Shown here piece after piece: positions 40,664-51,093 of a stretch of DNA of 64,000 bases. The notes beneath the pieces are model-generated. The model saw only the letters and a list, made by a program, of their open reading frames with translations. It was not told the origin of the DNA and did no database searches. Position 1 is the stretch's first letter; every line of letters starts with the position of its first letter. Source of the stretch: Pseudoalteromonas aurantia 208 (GTDB lineage Bacteria; Pseudomonadota; Gammaproteobacteria; Enterobacterales; Alteromonadaceae); contig NZ_AQGV01000012.1 of assembly GCF_014858725.1 (NCBI RefSeq), forward strand, positions 2,170,001 to 2,234,000. Direction: 5' to 3'. The position numbers were made by a program, and so were the translations under genes.

Positions 40664-40738
40664 TGGAATATCGCCAAGCGGTAAGGCAGCAGGTTTTGAT
40701 CCTGCCATTCCCAGGTTCAAATCCTGGTATTCCAGCCA
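40664..40738 (+). tRNA. tRNA-Gln(TTG), copy 1
   Basis: 75 nt, CCA encoded, anticodon arm GCAGG-TTTTGAT-CCTGC. Complete acceptor pairing TGGAATA / TATTCCA. Only two bases separate it from the next tRNA-Met. Confidence 0.97.
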
Positions 40739-40740
40739 AT

Positions 40741-40817
40741 GGCTATGTAGCTCAGCTGGTTAGAGCACATCACTCATAATGATGGGGTCCCCTGTTCAAA
40801 TCAGGGCATAGCCACCA
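40741..40817 (+). tRNA. tRNA-Met(CAT), elongator, copy 2
   Basis: 77 nt, identical in sequence to copy 1, CCA encoded. Confidence 0.96.
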
Positions 40818-40833
40818 TTTACTTACCCTCTGT

Positions 40834-40918
<85 letters not shown>

Positions 40919-40953
40919 TCTTTATTTAGATGTAAAACTAGAAAGCTAATTGT

Positions 40954-41028
40954 TGGAATATCGCCAAGCGGTAAGGCAGCAGGTTTTGATCCTGCCATTC
41001 CCAGGTTCAAATCCTGGTATTCCAGCCA
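40954..41028 (+). tRNA. tRNA-Gln(TTG), copy 2
   Basis: 75 nt, identical to copy 1, CCA encoded. Confidence 0.97.
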
Positions 41029-41088
41029 CTTTCTCTACCAATGAAAGTGTTTATATAATTAGCAGCTTGTAGCTTAACTACAAACCCT

Positions 41089-41173
<85 letters not shown>

Positions 41174-41207
41174 TCTTCTTGATGTAAAATTAAAAAGTAA
41201 TTATTGT

Positions 41208-41302
41208 TGGAATATCGCTAAGCGGTAAGGACTGAAACAGAGGTTTTGATACTTCTCCTCGTCCCCAGACTAAAATCACTGGTTCAACGATTGAATTGAA
41301 AG
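41208..41302 (+). pseudogene. Degenerate tRNA-Gln unit 2
   Basis: Type b unit: 5' TGGAATATCGCTAAGCGG (one change from functional), anticodon loop TTTTGAT kept in a weakened stem, tail CCCCAGACTAAAATCACTGG...GATTGAATTGAAAG. No 3' acceptor strand or CCA. First of four tandem units at a period of about 105 bp. Confidence 0.85.
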
Positions 41303-41312
41303 TAATTATTGT

Positions 41313-41408
41313 TGGAATATCGCCAAGCGGTAAGGCAGCAGGTTTTGATCCTGCCACTCTCTATTCTTCCCTAGATTAAATTCACTGGTTCAACGTTTGA
41401 ATTGAAAG
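41313..41408 (+). pseudogene. Degenerate tRNA-Gln unit 3 (chimera)
   Basis: The first 44 bases are identical to functional tRNA-Gln, including an intact anticodon arm GCAGG-TTTTGAT-CCTGC. The sequence then switches to the type a degenerate tail. No 3' acceptor strand or CCA, so it should not be chargeable. Confidence 0.85.
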
Positions 41409-41418
41409 TAATTATTGT

Positions 41419-41513
41419 TGGAATATCGCTAAGCGGTAAGGACTGAAACAGAGGTTTTGATACTTCTCCTCGTCCCCAGACTAAAATCACTGGTTCAACG
41501 ATTGAATTGAAAG
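41419..41513 (+). pseudogene. Degenerate tRNA-Gln unit 4
   Basis: Type b, identical to unit 2 over the full 95 bp. 106 bp after the start of unit 3. Confidence 0.85.
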
Positions 41514-41523
41514 TAATTATTGT

Positions 41524-41618
41524 TGGAATATCGCTAAGCGGTAAGGACTGAAACAGAGGTTTTGATACTTCTCCTCGTCCCCAGACTAAAATCACTGGTT
41601 CAACGATTGAATTGAAAG
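41524..41618 (+). pseudogene. Degenerate tRNA-Gln unit 5
   Basis: Type b, identical to units 2 and 4. 105 bp upstream of the start of functional tRNA-Gln copy 3, with the same spacer. Confidence 0.85.
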
Positions 41619-41628
41619 TAATTATTGT

Positions 41629-41703
41629 TGGAATATCGCCAAGCGGTAAGGCAGCAGGTTTTGATCCTGCCATTCCCAGGTTCAAATCCTGGTATTCCAG
41701 CCA
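41629..41703 (+). tRNA. tRNA-Gln(TTG), copy 3
   Basis: 75 nt, identical to copy 1, CCA encoded. Confidence 0.97.
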
Positions 41704-41762
41704 CTTTCCCCACCAATGAAAGTGTTTATATAATTAAAGCTTGTAGCTCAACTACAAACCCT

Positions 41763-41847
<85 letters not shown>

Positions 41848-41882
41848 TCTTTCAGATGTAAAAGTTAGAAAGTAATTATTGT

Positions 41883-41978
41883 TGGAATATCGCCAAGCGG
41901 TAAGGACAGAAACAGAGGTTTTGATACTCTCTATTCTTCCCTAGATTAAATTCACTGGTTCAACGTTTGAATTGAAAG
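41883..41978 (+). pseudogene. Degenerate tRNA-Gln unit 6
   Basis: Type a, very close to unit 1 (a few substitutions). 106 bp upstream of functional tRNA-Gln copy 4. Confidence 0.85.
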
Positions 41979-41988
41979 TAATTATTGT

Positions 41989-42063
41989 TGGAATATCGCC
42001 AAGCGGTAAGGCAGCAGGTTTTGATCCTGCCATTCCCAGGTTCAAATCCTGGTATTCCAGCCA
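41989..42063 (+). tRNA. tRNA-Gln(TTG), copy 4
   Basis: 75 nt, identical to copy 1, CCA encoded. Confidence 0.97.
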
Positions 42064-42125
42064 CTTTCTCATTATTGATGAAAGTGCATTTACAGTCGCA
42101 TAGCTAGTAGCTTAACTACTCACCT

Positions 42126-42210
<85 letters not shown>

Positions 42211-42418
42211 CTTATACTTCCTAAAGTTAACCTCCTTCTCGATAAACATTAATATACACCTCTTATATATAACTACCTTTCCTTACATTATTAATTTTCC
42301 ATTTTTATCATTACTCAAAAAACAGTATTGTTTTCTTACCCATAAATTTTCTTACCCTTAAAAAACGAACCGAAGCCCGCTGTTGATTCATTCGACACAT
42401 TATTACGAAAAAACTATG

Positions 42419-43582
42419 TTAAAAAACACCACCCATCGCATGTTTTAATACTTGCGCCTTCAAAGGCCCTGCATTATTTGCCAACCTTAAAGCACTGTTT
42501 CGTAATAATTTCAAAGGTGCTAACTCATTAGAAAAGCCAAAGTAACAGGCATCCATCATGCTCATCATTGCTAAATTATCTTTTCGTCGTGCTTTTTCAT
42601 ACGCTTTTAATAAAGTAAACGCACCTAAATCAGGCTGATCCGCCAAACAATCAGCTAACGCGGCGACATCTTTAAACCCTAAGTTAACTCCCTGCCCTGC
42701 CAACGGATTAATTGTATGCGCTGCATCACCGATTAGCACCACTCGCCCTCTACTATAACTATTGGCATGTTGGCGAGTCAGCGGAAACACCGCTTTTTCA
42801 CAGACACTGAAGTCACCTGGTAACTCAAAGAAATACGCCTGAATTTGCGCTTTAAGTTGAGCGTTGCTCATTTTTGCCAACGTGGCTAATGTGTCACTGT
42901 CTTGATACCAAATTAAATTTGCATAAGGTGCTTGCATAGGTAAAAACGCAATGGGGCCTGATGGCTTGAATTGTTGCCATGTTTTTATTTGTTGCTCAGC
43001 ATCTAACTTTATTAATATTCCCATACAACTTTGTTGATACTGCCAACCCGTAGTCCCTATATCGGCTAATTGACGTACTTGAGAGCGCCCGCCATCGGCC
43101 GCAATTAATAGGTCAGCGGCGTAACTCTTATCAGCATAGTGCAAAACCACATCCTCTACACCATACTCAACCTCTGTTGGCTGACTGGCTACTTGCTCGA
43201 CGCTAATACCCCACTTTTCGAATTGATGCCATAAACTAGCTTGTACTAAACTATTTTCAATTAAGTGACCTAAGTGACTCTCTGCCATATCAGCACTATC
43301 AAATAAGAGTCGATTTGAGGGTTGTTCATATGCTTCAAGTTGTTGATAAAGCGCAATCCTACTCTGACGCAATACCGGCATGGCCCCGAGTTCATCGAGT
43401 AACGCTTCTGAGAAACGATTAATGGCAGAGATGCGAATATCAACCTTATCGCTACTAAGCACATTTTCAGGAGTTATGAGCTGATGTTCTAAAACAGTCA
43501 CATCTGCACCTTGCATTGCTAGTTTTACCGCTGCAGCTGCGCCAACCATGCCGCCACCAACAATCACCACCTTGTTTTTCAT
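42419..43582 (-). CDS. ubiF: Ubiquinone biosynthesis FAD monooxygenase UbiF
   Basis: 387-residue flavin hydroxylase of the UbiH/UbiF/COQ6 family. N-terminal FAD site VVIVGGGMVGAAAAVKLA, the DG motif LLIAADGGRSQVR, and the second FAD motif VVLIGDAAHTINPLAGQGVNLGFKD. UbiF adds the C6 hydroxyl late in ubiquinone synthesis. Named by synteny with E. coli, where ubiF lies between the metT tRNA operon and divergent miaB, exactly as here; UbiH or UbiI specificity cannot be excluded by sequence alone. The ATG at 43582 is chosen (TAAGG upstream); a TTG six codons earlier is weaker. Confidence 0.88.
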   Translation of the reverse strand: MKNKVVIVGGGMVGAAAAVKLAMQGADVTVLEHQLITPENVLSSDKVDIRISAINRFSEALLDELGAMPVLRQSRIALYQQLEAYEQPSNRLLFDSADMAESHLGHLIENSLVQASLWHQFEKWGISVEQVASQPTEVEYGVEDVVLHYADKSYAADLLIAADGGRSQVRQLADIGTTGWQYQQSCMGILIKLDAEQQIKTWQQFKPSGPIAFLPMQAPYANLIWYQDSDTLATLAKMSNAQLKAQIQAYFFELPGDFSVCEKAVFPLTRQHANSYSRGRVVLIGDAAHTINPLAGQGVNLGFKDVAALADCLADQPDLGAFTLLKAYEKARRKDNLAMMSMMDACYFGFSNELAPLKLLRNSALRLANNAGPLKAQVLKHAMGGVF

Positions 43583-43835
43583 GCCTTTTGCCTTAATCAA
43601 ATGAATGCCTTTAAATTGTATCGTAACTTATGCAGTTTTGTCCGTTTGTAATGCAGGAAATACGCTTATGTTTGATCCCAGTTTCTAAAGTTAAAAACTA
43701 TACTTGGCTAGTTACGCTAGGTCATATAAAATACGCGTCCTTTAAGCTTTGTGGTTACGAAACACTGATCGCTTTGCAAACGTCAAATTGCGCGCTATGT
43801 GCTGAAGTCCGAATTGAATACGAGGCAATATTTCA

Positions 43836-45269
43836 ATGAGTAAAAAATTGCATATTAAAACCTGGGGTTGTCAGATGAATGAATATGACTCCCAGAAAAT
43901 GGCAGATCTGCTAGATGCCACTAATGGCTATCAATATACCGAAGAAGCAGAGCAAGCGGATGTCATCTTACTCAATACCTGTTCAATTCGTGAAAAGGCA
44001 CAAGAGAAAGTATTTCATCAGCTGGGTCGCTGGAAACTGCTAAAAGACGATAACCCTGATTTGGTTATTGGTGTCGGTGGCTGTGTTGCCTCACAAGAAG
44101 GCGATACAATTCGTAAGCGTGCCCCCTTTGTTGATATCGTTTTCGGTCCGCAAACATTGCATCGTTTACCTGAAATGATAAAACAAGTCCAAAACAAACA
44201 AGGTTCTGTGGTTGATATTTCATTCCCTGAAATCGAGAAGTTTGACCGTTTACCTGAGCCTAAAGCTGAGGGCCCTTCTGCATTTGTTTCGATTATGGAA
44301 GGCTGTTCTAAATATTGTACCTTCTGTGTTGTACCATACACACGTGGTGAAGAAGTCAGTCGTCCGTTAGATGACGTCTTACTAGAAGTGGCTCAGCTAG
44401 CAGAGCAAAACGTGCGTGAAGTAAATCTACTTGGGCAAAACGTAAACGCTTATCGTGGTGAAACACACGATGGTGAAATCTGTTATTTCTCAGATCTTCT
44501 GCGTTATGTGGCAGCCATTGATGGTATTGACCGTATTCGCTATACCACATCTCATCCTGTTGAGTTTACGCCTGACATTATCGACGCATACGAAGACGTA
44601 CCAGAGCTAGTTGATCACTTACACTTGCCCGTACAAAGCGGTTCAGACCGTGTATTGAACTTAATGAAACGTGGTCATACTGCACTCGAGTACAAATCAA
44701 CAATTCGTAAATTACGTAAAGTGCGCCCTAACTTGAGTATGTCGTCTGACTTCATCATTGGCTTCCCAGGCGAATCTACCGCAGACTTTGAAGCAACAAT
44801 GAACCTGATCAACAGCATTGGCTTCGATATGAGCTTCAGCTTTATCTACTCAGCACGCCCCGGCACGCCTGCAGCTGACTTGCCTGATGATGTCACAGAG
44901 CAAGAGAAAAAAGAGCGTCTTTACATTTTGCAAAACCGTATCAACCAAATGTCACAAGACATTAGTCGTAAAATGTTTGATACTGAGCAACGTATTTTAG
45001 TTGAAGGTCCATCAAAGAAAAATCCAATGGAGTTACGTGGTCGTACTGAAAATAATCGCGTAGTAAACTTTGAAGGCCCGCACTCAGTGATCGGTCAGTT
45101 TGTTGATGTACGTATTACAGAGGCACTACCAAACTCATTACGTGGTGATTTAATTCGTACCGAGGCTGAAATGAACTTACGTAAAGAGGTAGCGCCATCA
45201 TCAATTTTAAATCGCGCACCCGCTGAACCAGAAGCCGATGAGCTAGGTGTAGCGACTTTTACACCATAA
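43836..45269 (+). CDS. miaB: tRNA methylthiotransferase MiaB
   Basis: 477-residue radical-SAM enzyme converting i6A37 to ms2i6A37 in tRNAs that read UNN codons. N-terminal UPF0004 domain with three cluster cysteines ([26 protein letters not shown]); radical-SAM cysteines in [18 protein letters not shown]-terminal TRAM domain (about 380-445). Full length. First gene of the miaB-ybeZ-ybeY-corC-lnt series and divergent from ubiF. Confidence 0.97.
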   Translation: MSKKLHIKTWGCQMNEYDSQKMADLLDATNGYQYTEEAEQADVILLNTCSIREKAQEKVFHQLGRWKLLKDDNPDLVIGVGGCVASQEGDTIRKRAPFVDIVFGPQTLHRLPEMIKQVQNKQGSVVDISFPEIEKFDRLPEPKAEGPSAFVSIMEGCSKYCTFCVVPYTRGEEVSRPLDDVLLEVAQLAEQNVREVNLLGQNVNAYRGETHDGEICYFSDLLRYVAAIDGIDRIRYTTSHPVEFTPDIIDAYEDVPELVDHLHLPVQSGSDRVLNLMKRGHTALEYKSTIRKLRKVRPNLSMSSDFIIGFPGESTADFEATMNLINSIGFDMSFSFIYSARPGTPAADLPDDVTEQEKKERLYILQNRINQMSQDISRKMFDTEQRILVEGPSKKNPMELRGRTENNRVVNFEGPHSVIGQFVDVRITEALPNSLRGDLIRTEAEMNLRKEVAPSSILNRAPAEPEADELGVATFTP

Positions 45270-45279
45270 CGCTAATTTA

Positions 45280-45307
45280 AATTACGCCAGCATATGCTGG
45301 CGTAATT
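45280..45307. terminator. Perfect palindrome between miaB and ybeZ
   Basis: A 28-bp perfect inverted repeat (half-site AATTACGCCAGCAT) just after the miaB stop and before the ybeZ ribosome site ACAGGAAG. No T run follows, so it is more likely a partial terminator, processing site or mRNA-stabilising hairpin than a full stop. Confidence 0.6.
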
Positions 45308-45323
45308 ATTACAGGAAGCAATT

Positions 45324-46361
45324 TTGAGTAGTCCAACAAAAAATATTGAGTTTTATCTAGAGCCATCTGACAACGCACGCCTTTCTTCTTTGTGCGGACC
45401 TTTCGACGAGAATGTAAAACAAATTGAACGCCGTATCGGTGTCGAAGTGACTCACCGTGACAATTGGTTCAAAGTCACAGGTCAAGCTGTCCAAGTTAAA
45501 GCAGCTATGGATATTTTAAAGACACTTTATGTTGATACCGCCCCTGTTCGCGGTGAAATCAAAGAGATTGAACCCGATAATGTTCATTTAGCAATTACTG
45601 AGTCAAAGTGTTTAGAACAAGACTCGCCAAGCGTATGGGACAAAGAAGTTTACATAAAAACTCGCCGTGGTGTCATTAAGCCTCGTAATCAAAACCAAAG
45701 TCAGTATGTTGCTAATATCTTAATGCACGACATTTGTTTTGGTGTTGGCCCTGCTGGTACCGGTAAAACCTATTTGGCTGTGGCCGCAGCCGTTGATGCC
45801 TTAGAACGCCAAGAAATTCGTCGTATCTTATTAACACGCCCAGCGGTTGAAGCAGGTGAAAAACTCGGCTTTTTGCCTGGCGATTTAACGCAAAAAATAG
45901 ACCCATATCTACGCCCGCTTTATGATGCCTTGTTTGAAATGCTCGGTTTTGAAAAGGTCGAACGCTTAATTGAAAAAAATGTCATTGAAGTGGCACCTTT
46001 AGCCTATATGCGTGGTCGAACACTTAACGATGCATTTATTATTTTGGACGAGAGTCAAAACACCACTGCTGAGCAAATGAAAATGTTCTTAACCCGCATT
46101 GGCTTTAATTCCAAGGCGGTGATCACAGGTGATATTACACAAATAGATTTACCCAGAGGTGCGCGTTCAGGACTACGTCATGCAATCGACGTATTGGGGG
46201 ATGTTGACGAAATATCATTTAACTTTTTCAAATCCCACGATGTTGTTAGGCACCCTGTGGTCGCTCGTATTGTCGAAGCCTATGAGAAAAAAGAAGAAGC
46301 TGAGCGTAAAGAAAAAGCCGCAAAAGAATTAGCGCGTCATAACGCAGCAAAGTCGGACTAA
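45324..46361 (+). CDS. ybeZ: PhoH-like ATPase YbeZ
   Basis: 345-residue PhoH-family protein. An N-terminal KH/RNA-binding-like segment (about 10-75) precedes the ATPase with Walker [19 protein letters not shown] and Walker [23 protein letters not shown]. It is thought to act with the endoribonuclease YbeY in rRNA processing and quality control. The start is a TTG at 45324 with AGGAAG upstream, in line with the family N-terminus. Eight bases before ybeY. Confidence 0.94.
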   Translation: MSSPTKNIEFYLEPSDNARLSSLCGPFDENVKQIERRIGVEVTHRDNWFKVTGQAVQVKAAMDILKTLYVDTAPVRGEIKEIEPDNVHLAITESKCLEQDSPSVWDKEVYIKTRRGVIKPRNQNQSQYVANILMHDICFGVGPAGTGKTYLAVAAAVDALERQEIRRILLTRPAVEAGEKLGFLPGDLTQKIDPYLRPLYDALFEMLGFEKVERLIEKNVIEVAPLAYMRGRTLNDAFIILDESQNTTAEQMKMFLTRIGFNSKAVITGDITQIDLPRGARSGLRHAIDVLGDVDEISFNFFKSHDVVRHPVVARIVEAYEKKEEAERKEKAAKELARHNAAKSD

Positions 46362-46369
46362 GAGTTACT

Positions 46370-46828
46370 ATGAGCATTGAATTAGATTTACAAATTGCCT
46401 GTGAGTTCGAGAATTTACCCTCTCACGAGCAGTTTGAACTATGGGCGAGTAAGGCACTACAGCCTTATCACGAGAGCCCAGAGTTAACCATTTTAATCGC
46501 TGACGAAACACAAAGCCAAGAGCTCAATAGCCAATACCGAGGTAAAGATAAACCAACGAATGTATTATCGTTTCCTTTTGAAGCTCCTCCTGGTATAGAA
46601 TTACCACTTATTGGCGATTTAATTATTTGCCCTCACGTGGTTAAGCGTGAATCTATTGAACAAGAAAAGCCTTTCCACGAACATTTTGCACACATGGTGA
46701 TCCACGGGTGCTTGCATTTATTAGGGTTTGACCATATAAATGAACAAGACGCGATAGAAATGGAAAGCCTTGAAAAAGAATTTCTAGCCGAGATAGGGAT
46801 TTCAGACCCCTATCGCGATGATATTTAA
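46370..46828 (+). CDS. ybeY: Endoribonuclease YbeY
   Basis: 152-residue zinc metalloprotein in 16S rRNA 3'-end maturation and ribosome quality control. The metal site [15 protein letters not shown] (HGxLHLxGxDH) is intact, and the family motif [15 protein letters not shown] lies near residues 55-70. Follows ybeZ by eight bases and precedes corC by 21. Confidence 0.96.
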   Translation: MSIELDLQIACEFENLPSHEQFELWASKALQPYHESPELTILIADETQSQELNSQYRGKDKPTNVLSFPFEAPPGIELPLIGDLIICPHVVKRESIEQEKPFHEHFAHMVIHGCLHLLGFDHINEQDAIEMESLEKEFLAEIGISDPYRDDI

Positions 46829-46849
46829 ACGATGGAGTAAGACATAGTA

Positions 46850-47728
46850 ATGAGCGACGATAACTCGCATAGTAGCCAGGGTTCTTCTAGCAAAACCTGG
46901 TTGGGACGCATCACTCAGATGCTGCAAGGGGAACCCCAAAACAAAGAAGAGTTGGTAGAAGTCATAGCTGATGCTCAGGAACGTGATTTAATCGATCCTG
47001 AAACAAAAGATATGATGGAAGGTGTATTAGGTGTCTCAGAACTAAAAGTTCGCGATATCATGATCCCGCGCTCACAAATGATCACGCTCGATGTAGATGA
47101 GTCGTTAGAGCAGCAATTACCAAGTATGGTTGAATCATCGCACTCACGCTTTCCTGTGATCTGTGAAGATAAAGATCATGTAGAAGGTATATTGCTGGCT
47201 AAAGATTTATTACCTCTGATCTTAAATAAAGATGCAGCCTTGCCTGGTATTCGAGAATATTTGCGCCCAGCGATTGTCGTACCCGAGAGTAAACGCGTTG
47301 ACACGTTACTCAATGAGTTCCGTCAAAAGCGCTATCATATGGCCATAGTTATTGATGAATACGGTGGTGTATCAGGCTTAGTTACTATCGAAGATATTCT
47401 TGAAATTATTGTTGGCGAAATCGAAGATGAGCATGATGATGACGAAGAACAACAAGATATTCGTCAATTATCAAAGCATGTATATATGGTGCAAGCGCTA
47501 ACACCCCTTGATGAATTTAATGAGTTCTTCAAAACGGGTTATGATACTCAAGAAGCTGATACGATTGGCGGGATTATTCTCCATGCTTTTGGCCATATGC
47601 CAAGTAGGGGTGAAACAATTGATATAGACGGCTTGCAATTTAAAGTCACTAATTCTGATAATCGTCGTATTATTCAACTACAGGTCAGCGTACCCAAGAC
47701 CGAGCATGTTGAACAAGAAACTGAATAA
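46850..47728 (+). CDS. corC: Magnesium/cobalt efflux-associated protein CorC
   Basis: 292-residue cytoplasmic CBS protein (YbeX). Two CBS domains (about 65-185; VRDIMIPRSQMITLDVDES and MAIVIDEYGGVSGLVTIEDILE) are followed by a C-terminal CorC/HlyC transporter-associated domain (about 205-285). In enterics it is linked to CorA-dependent Mg/Co efflux and, more recently, ribosome and RNA metabolism. Its 3' end overlaps lnt by 23 bases. Confidence 0.94.
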   Translation: MSDDNSHSSQGSSSKTWLGRITQMLQGEPQNKEELVEVIADAQERDLIDPETKDMMEGVLGVSELKVRDIMIPRSQMITLDVDESLEQQLPSMVESSHSRFPVICEDKDHVEGILLAKDLLPLILNKDAALPGIREYLRPAIVVPESKRVDTLLNEFRQKRYHMAIVIDEYGGVSGLVTIEDILEIIVGEIEDEHDDDEEQQDIRQLSKHVYMVQALTPLDEFNEFFKTGYDTQEADTIGGIILHAFGHMPSRGETIDIDGLQFKVTNSDNRRIIQLQVSVPKTEHVEQETE

Positions 47729-49283
47729 ACTCGTTACCCTTTCTAAAGATTTACGCGCATGGCTTGCATTCTTTGCAGGCCTATCGCTGACCTTTGCTTA
47801 TGCGCCATTTAACCTCTGGCCTCTCGTTTTTGTAGCCATAGCTATTGCCTGTTATTGCACTGATGTTCAATACTCAAAACAAGCAGCTAAATATGGTTTT
47901 ATTTTTAGCTTTGGCTGGTTTGCTGCAGGGATAAGCTGGGTGCATGTCTCTATTTCACAGTTTGGTGGGCTACCCTTGCCAGTTTCACTATTACTTATGG
48001 CGCTATTGTGTGGATATTTAGCATTGTTTCCAACACTTGCGTTTTTATGTGCACATAAGTTTAGCCGAGCACCATGGCAACGCGTATTTTTACTCATTAG
48101 TGGTTTTGCTATTTTCGAATTTTTTAGGGGCAAGCTACTAACTGGTTTTCCATGGCTCAGCTTTGGCTACACATTAACAGACAGCCCGTTTAATCGCCTT
48201 GCCCCCCTTATTGGCGAAATGGGCTTAACGCTAATGTGCGTATTGCTCGGCGCTTGTTTATATGCGCTCGTCACTGCTCGGCAATATTTATTATCTACCT
48301 TTACTGTAATCGCCGTTTCCTTGCTATTTTTGCTTAGCCACTTTGTACAATCACCTTCGTACAATCACAAAACTATTACAACGCTGTTAGTACAAGGTAA
48401 TATTCAGCAAAGCCTGCGTTGGGAGCCTGAACAATTTTGGCCGACTATGTCAAAGTATCGCGATATAACGCGCGTTCATTGGCAAAACACTGATTTAGTA
48501 GTTTGGCCTGAAGCTGCGATTCCTGAAATAGAAGACATCGCATACCCTTTTTTAGAAGGGCTAGACAAAGCTGCTGCTTTTAATAATACCGCGGTTATTA
48601 CGGGTATTCCTGACTACCAATTTAACACTAAAACCGTATACAACACCCTTATAGTATTAGGTAAAAAGAATAACAATGATCAAACTGGGCATTACCAATA
48701 CCTGCACCCAAACCGATATCAAAAACACCAATTACTACCTATCGGAGAGTTTGTTCCTTTTGAAGAGCTATTGCGACCGTTAGCCCCTTTATTTAATTTG
48801 GCAATGTCATCTTTTAACCGTGGTGAACGCGTACAAACAAACCTTATTGCTAATGGGCTGAATATCCTACCGGCTATTTGCTATGAAATCGCGTTTAGTG
48901 AATTAGTGCGAGACAATTTTACAGAAGAGTCTGATTTACTATTCACTGTCAGTAATGATGCATGGTTCGGCGACTCCCACGGACCCCATCAGCATATGCA
49001 GATTGCGAGAATGCGCGCACTAGAACTACAACGTCCATTAATACGCGTCACCAACAATGGAATTACCGGTGTATTTGACCCAATATCAAAAATTCAAACC
49101 TCTTTGCCACAATTTACCGATGATGTGTTAAAAGTAGATGTTAAACTCATTAGCGGTATTTCCCCATTCAGCCGACATGGTCAAACACCAATGTGGTGGA
49201 TTGTGATTGGTATGTTAATCAGTGTGATTTTAGTCAATGCAAAGCGGCTTGTAGCCGCTAAGTTAGAACGACATTTTTTGTAG
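47706..49283 (+). CDS. lnt: Apolipoprotein N-acyltransferase Lnt
   Basis: 525-residue inner-membrane enzyme that N-acylates the lipoprotein N-terminal cysteine in the last step of maturation. Six or so N-terminal membrane segments (about 15-220) are followed by a periplasmic nitrilase domain with catalytic Glu in DLVVWPEAAIPE, Lys in KHQLLPIGEFVPFE and Cys in LPAICYEIAFSE, and a final membrane helix. The ATG at 47706 lies inside corC, implying coupling; a later start is possible. It ends at a hairpin facing the protease/Hint block. Confidence 0.96.
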   Translation: MLNKKLNKLVTLSKDLRAWLAFFAGLSLTFAYAPFNLWPLVFVAIAIACYCTDVQYSKQAAKYGFIFSFGWFAAGISWVHVSISQFGGLPLPVSLLLMALLCGYLALFPTLAFLCAHKFSRAPWQRVFLLISGFAIFEFFRGKLLTGFPWLSFGYTLTDSPFNRLAPLIGEMGLTLMCVLLGACLYALVTARQYLLSTFTVIAVSLLFLLSHFVQSPSYNHKTITTLLVQGNIQQSLRWEPEQFWPTMSKYRDITRVHWQNTDLVVWPEAAIPEIEDIAYPFLEGLDKAAAFNNTAVITGIPDYQFNTKTVYNTLIVLGKKNNNDQTGHYQYLHPNRYQKHQLLPIGEFVPFEELLRPLAPLFNLAMSSFNRGERVQTNLIANGLNILPAICYEIAFSELVRDNFTEESDLLFTVSNDAWFGDSHGPHQHMQIARMRALELQRPLIRVTNNGITGVFDPISKIQTSLPQFTDDVLKVDVKLISGISPFSRHGQTPMWWIVIGMLISVILVNAKRLVAAKLERHFL

Positions 49284-49300
49284 TAGGGATCAAACAACGC

Positions 49301-49332
49301 AGTCGAGAGCTTTACACCAAAGCCTCTCGACT
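49301..49332. terminator. Bidirectional hairpin after lnt
   Basis: Stem AGTCGAGAG (49301-49309) / CTCTCGACT (49324-49332), extended inward by CTTT / AAAG with one bulge. It sits between convergent lnt and the divergent-subtilase gene. The T run is weak. Confidence 0.65.
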
Positions 49333-49338
49333 TAAAAG

Positions 49339-50961
49339 TTATTGAGGGAGAGAGAAGAACCCAAGACGGTTTAACTCATCTCCTTTAAATTTGAGTGGAT
49401 CTTGGATACGACATGCCCCGTTATCTCGAATAAAGTTCAAAACATCCGCCACATCATCATCTTTTTTCATACATGCTAGTGGGACCATATTCCGAATAAT
49501 ATCACTCGGTTGAAATTGCCACTGCTCATCTTCTGATATGAGTTTACTCTGTTGATACACAGCATAAGAGGTCGCTACCGGCGCTGCCCAAGAGGAGTGA
49601 AGTTCCCACTCTGACGCATAACGCATACCAAAAACATCAGATATCATTTTAGGAGTGCTATTGGTCACATCAGAGTTAAACCCTTTAATTCCAAAATTTA
49701 TATACAAGTCTATATGCTCATGCCCATCAAAGTGTTGTTTAAAGTTATTAAAAACGTCCCGCCACTGAACTTTTCCATCATTGTCCAATGGGGAGTCTTG
49801 CTCCACTGTTGTGTAAGAAGCGACTCTGACACGGTTATCATAAGCGACCGTATCTAACACGCTACTCGCTTCATCAACCCCTCTTATTCCAGCTTGAATA
49901 CCCAACACATCCGTTGAGCTAAACATCACATCGTATACAGGTTTAACCGCCAATAATAAAGAGGTTGCTTCACCACTTTGCAACGTACCTTCACACTTAT
50001 TATTAAAGGCATTCGTTACATGATCTTGTGTGTAACCGCCTGAGAAGTTTACAAAATTAACACCATACTTATCAATCGCATTTGCTTTAAGAGAATCCGC
50101 TGCACTTTGCATATACGACAGCAATGCATTGCTATCTTTATTGCACATTAAATCACTGTGCTGCAGAAATGGTAAAAAGCTCGCAGTGTCAACTAACACA
50201 AATTCAGCTTTAGGAATATGCTCCGCCAAATACCCTAGCACCATAGTCCCATGTGTCGCATATATCATATTGGTATCGGGATCAAAGATGTCACTAGGTA
50301 CCTTTTCTGTATAAACCTTCGCAAGTTCCTCTAACCATTTAGCAGGTATAAAGCCCGGAACCATCGCGCCATTTTGATTGGGGTCCTCAAAAGTAAAGGT
50401 ATCTAGTTGTGACATCAACTGTTGACCCACTTTAGTCACTTTAATACTAGGATTGCTTTCAATAAACGCCTTATTTTGCACATCATACTTAAGGTAGGCT
50501 TTAATTCGACTGCGATAACGCAAAATAGCTTGAAACTCCATCCCTGCATCCAATACCATAATCGTTTGCTTATTATCCGTTCGTACTTCATCAAAGCTGC
50601 CATTAGAAAAAGATATACTTTCAACCGTACACAGCTCATGTTGTTCAGTGATATTTACATTACAATCAACCGCTTCATCACTAAACCATTGCTTTTTATC
50701 TGAAATATAACCTTCACTTTGAGTTTTAAGTGCCTGTAAAGAAACCATCGGATCTATCGGTTCCGGTGGTGGCTCTGGTGGCGGTACGACAGGATCTGTT
50801 GGTGGTACGACAGGATCTGTTGGTGGTACTACTGGATCGGGCAGCTCTGCTACAGGGGGCTGTGGGAGTTCATTATCAGATGACGAACCGCACCCAAAAA
50901 GGAAAATACTTGAGGCTGCACCGAGGGCGATTGCAGCTGTTCTAAGTTGTAACTTTATCAT
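49339..50961 (-). CDS. Divergent subtilisin-like lipoprotein (paralogue B)
   Basis: 540 residues. Lipoprotein signal with lipobox FLFGC (C24); a proline-rich linker (about 34-70, repeats of DPVVPPT); then a domain with subtilase-like order: Asp in TIMVLDAGMEF (D138), His in YATHGTMVLGYLA (H237), and Ser in HSSWAAPVATSYA (S457). The segment where S8 enzymes have the oxyanion Asn (AAAGN) reads LGIQAGIRG, so that Asn seems absent. Paired cysteines suggest disulfides. The C-terminus CRIQDPLKFKGDELNRLG is shared with paralogue A. Last gene of the minus-strand block. Proteolytic activity is uncertain. Confidence 0.7.
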   Translation of the reverse strand: MIKLQLRTAAIALGAASSIFLFGCGSSSDNELPQPPVAELPDPVVPPTDPVVPPTDPVVPPPEPPPEPIDPMVSLQALKTQSEGYISDKKQWFSDEAVDCNVNITEQHELCTVESISFSNGSFDEVRTDNKQTIMVLDAGMEFQAILRYRSRIKAYLKYDVQNKAFIESNPSIKVTKVGQQLMSQLDTFTFEDPNQNGAMVPGFIPAKWLEELAKVYTEKVPSDIFDPDTNMIYATHGTMVLGYLAEHIPKAEFVLVDTASFLPFLQHSDLMCNKDSNALLSYMQSAADSLKANAIDKYGVNFVNFSGGYTQDHVTNAFNNKCEGTLQSGEATSLLLAVKPVYDVMFSSTDVLGIQAGIRGVDEASSVLDTVAYDNRVRVASYTTVEQDSPLDNDGKVQWRDVFNNFKQHFDGHEHIDLYINFGIKGFNSDVTNSTPKMISDVFGMRYASEWELHSSWAAPVATSYAVYQQSKLISEDEQWQFQPSDIIRNMVPLACMKKDDDVADVLNFIRDNGACRIQDPLKFKGDELNRLGFFSLPQ

Positions 50962-51093
50962 AGGACTCCTTCCACATTAAGTTCACTCAGTGATAGACTA
51001 ATTTTCATGAATTATTCGTAACTGAAAATGATCAGCTACGAATAATATATATTAACATCTGAAATAATAAAATATAACAATTGTTATTTATTG

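Noticed and set aside
41208..41703. CRISPR-like regular repeats
   Set aside because: The 105-bp period units are tRNA-Gln derivatives; repeats and spacers are both conserved, there are no unique spacers and no cas genes.
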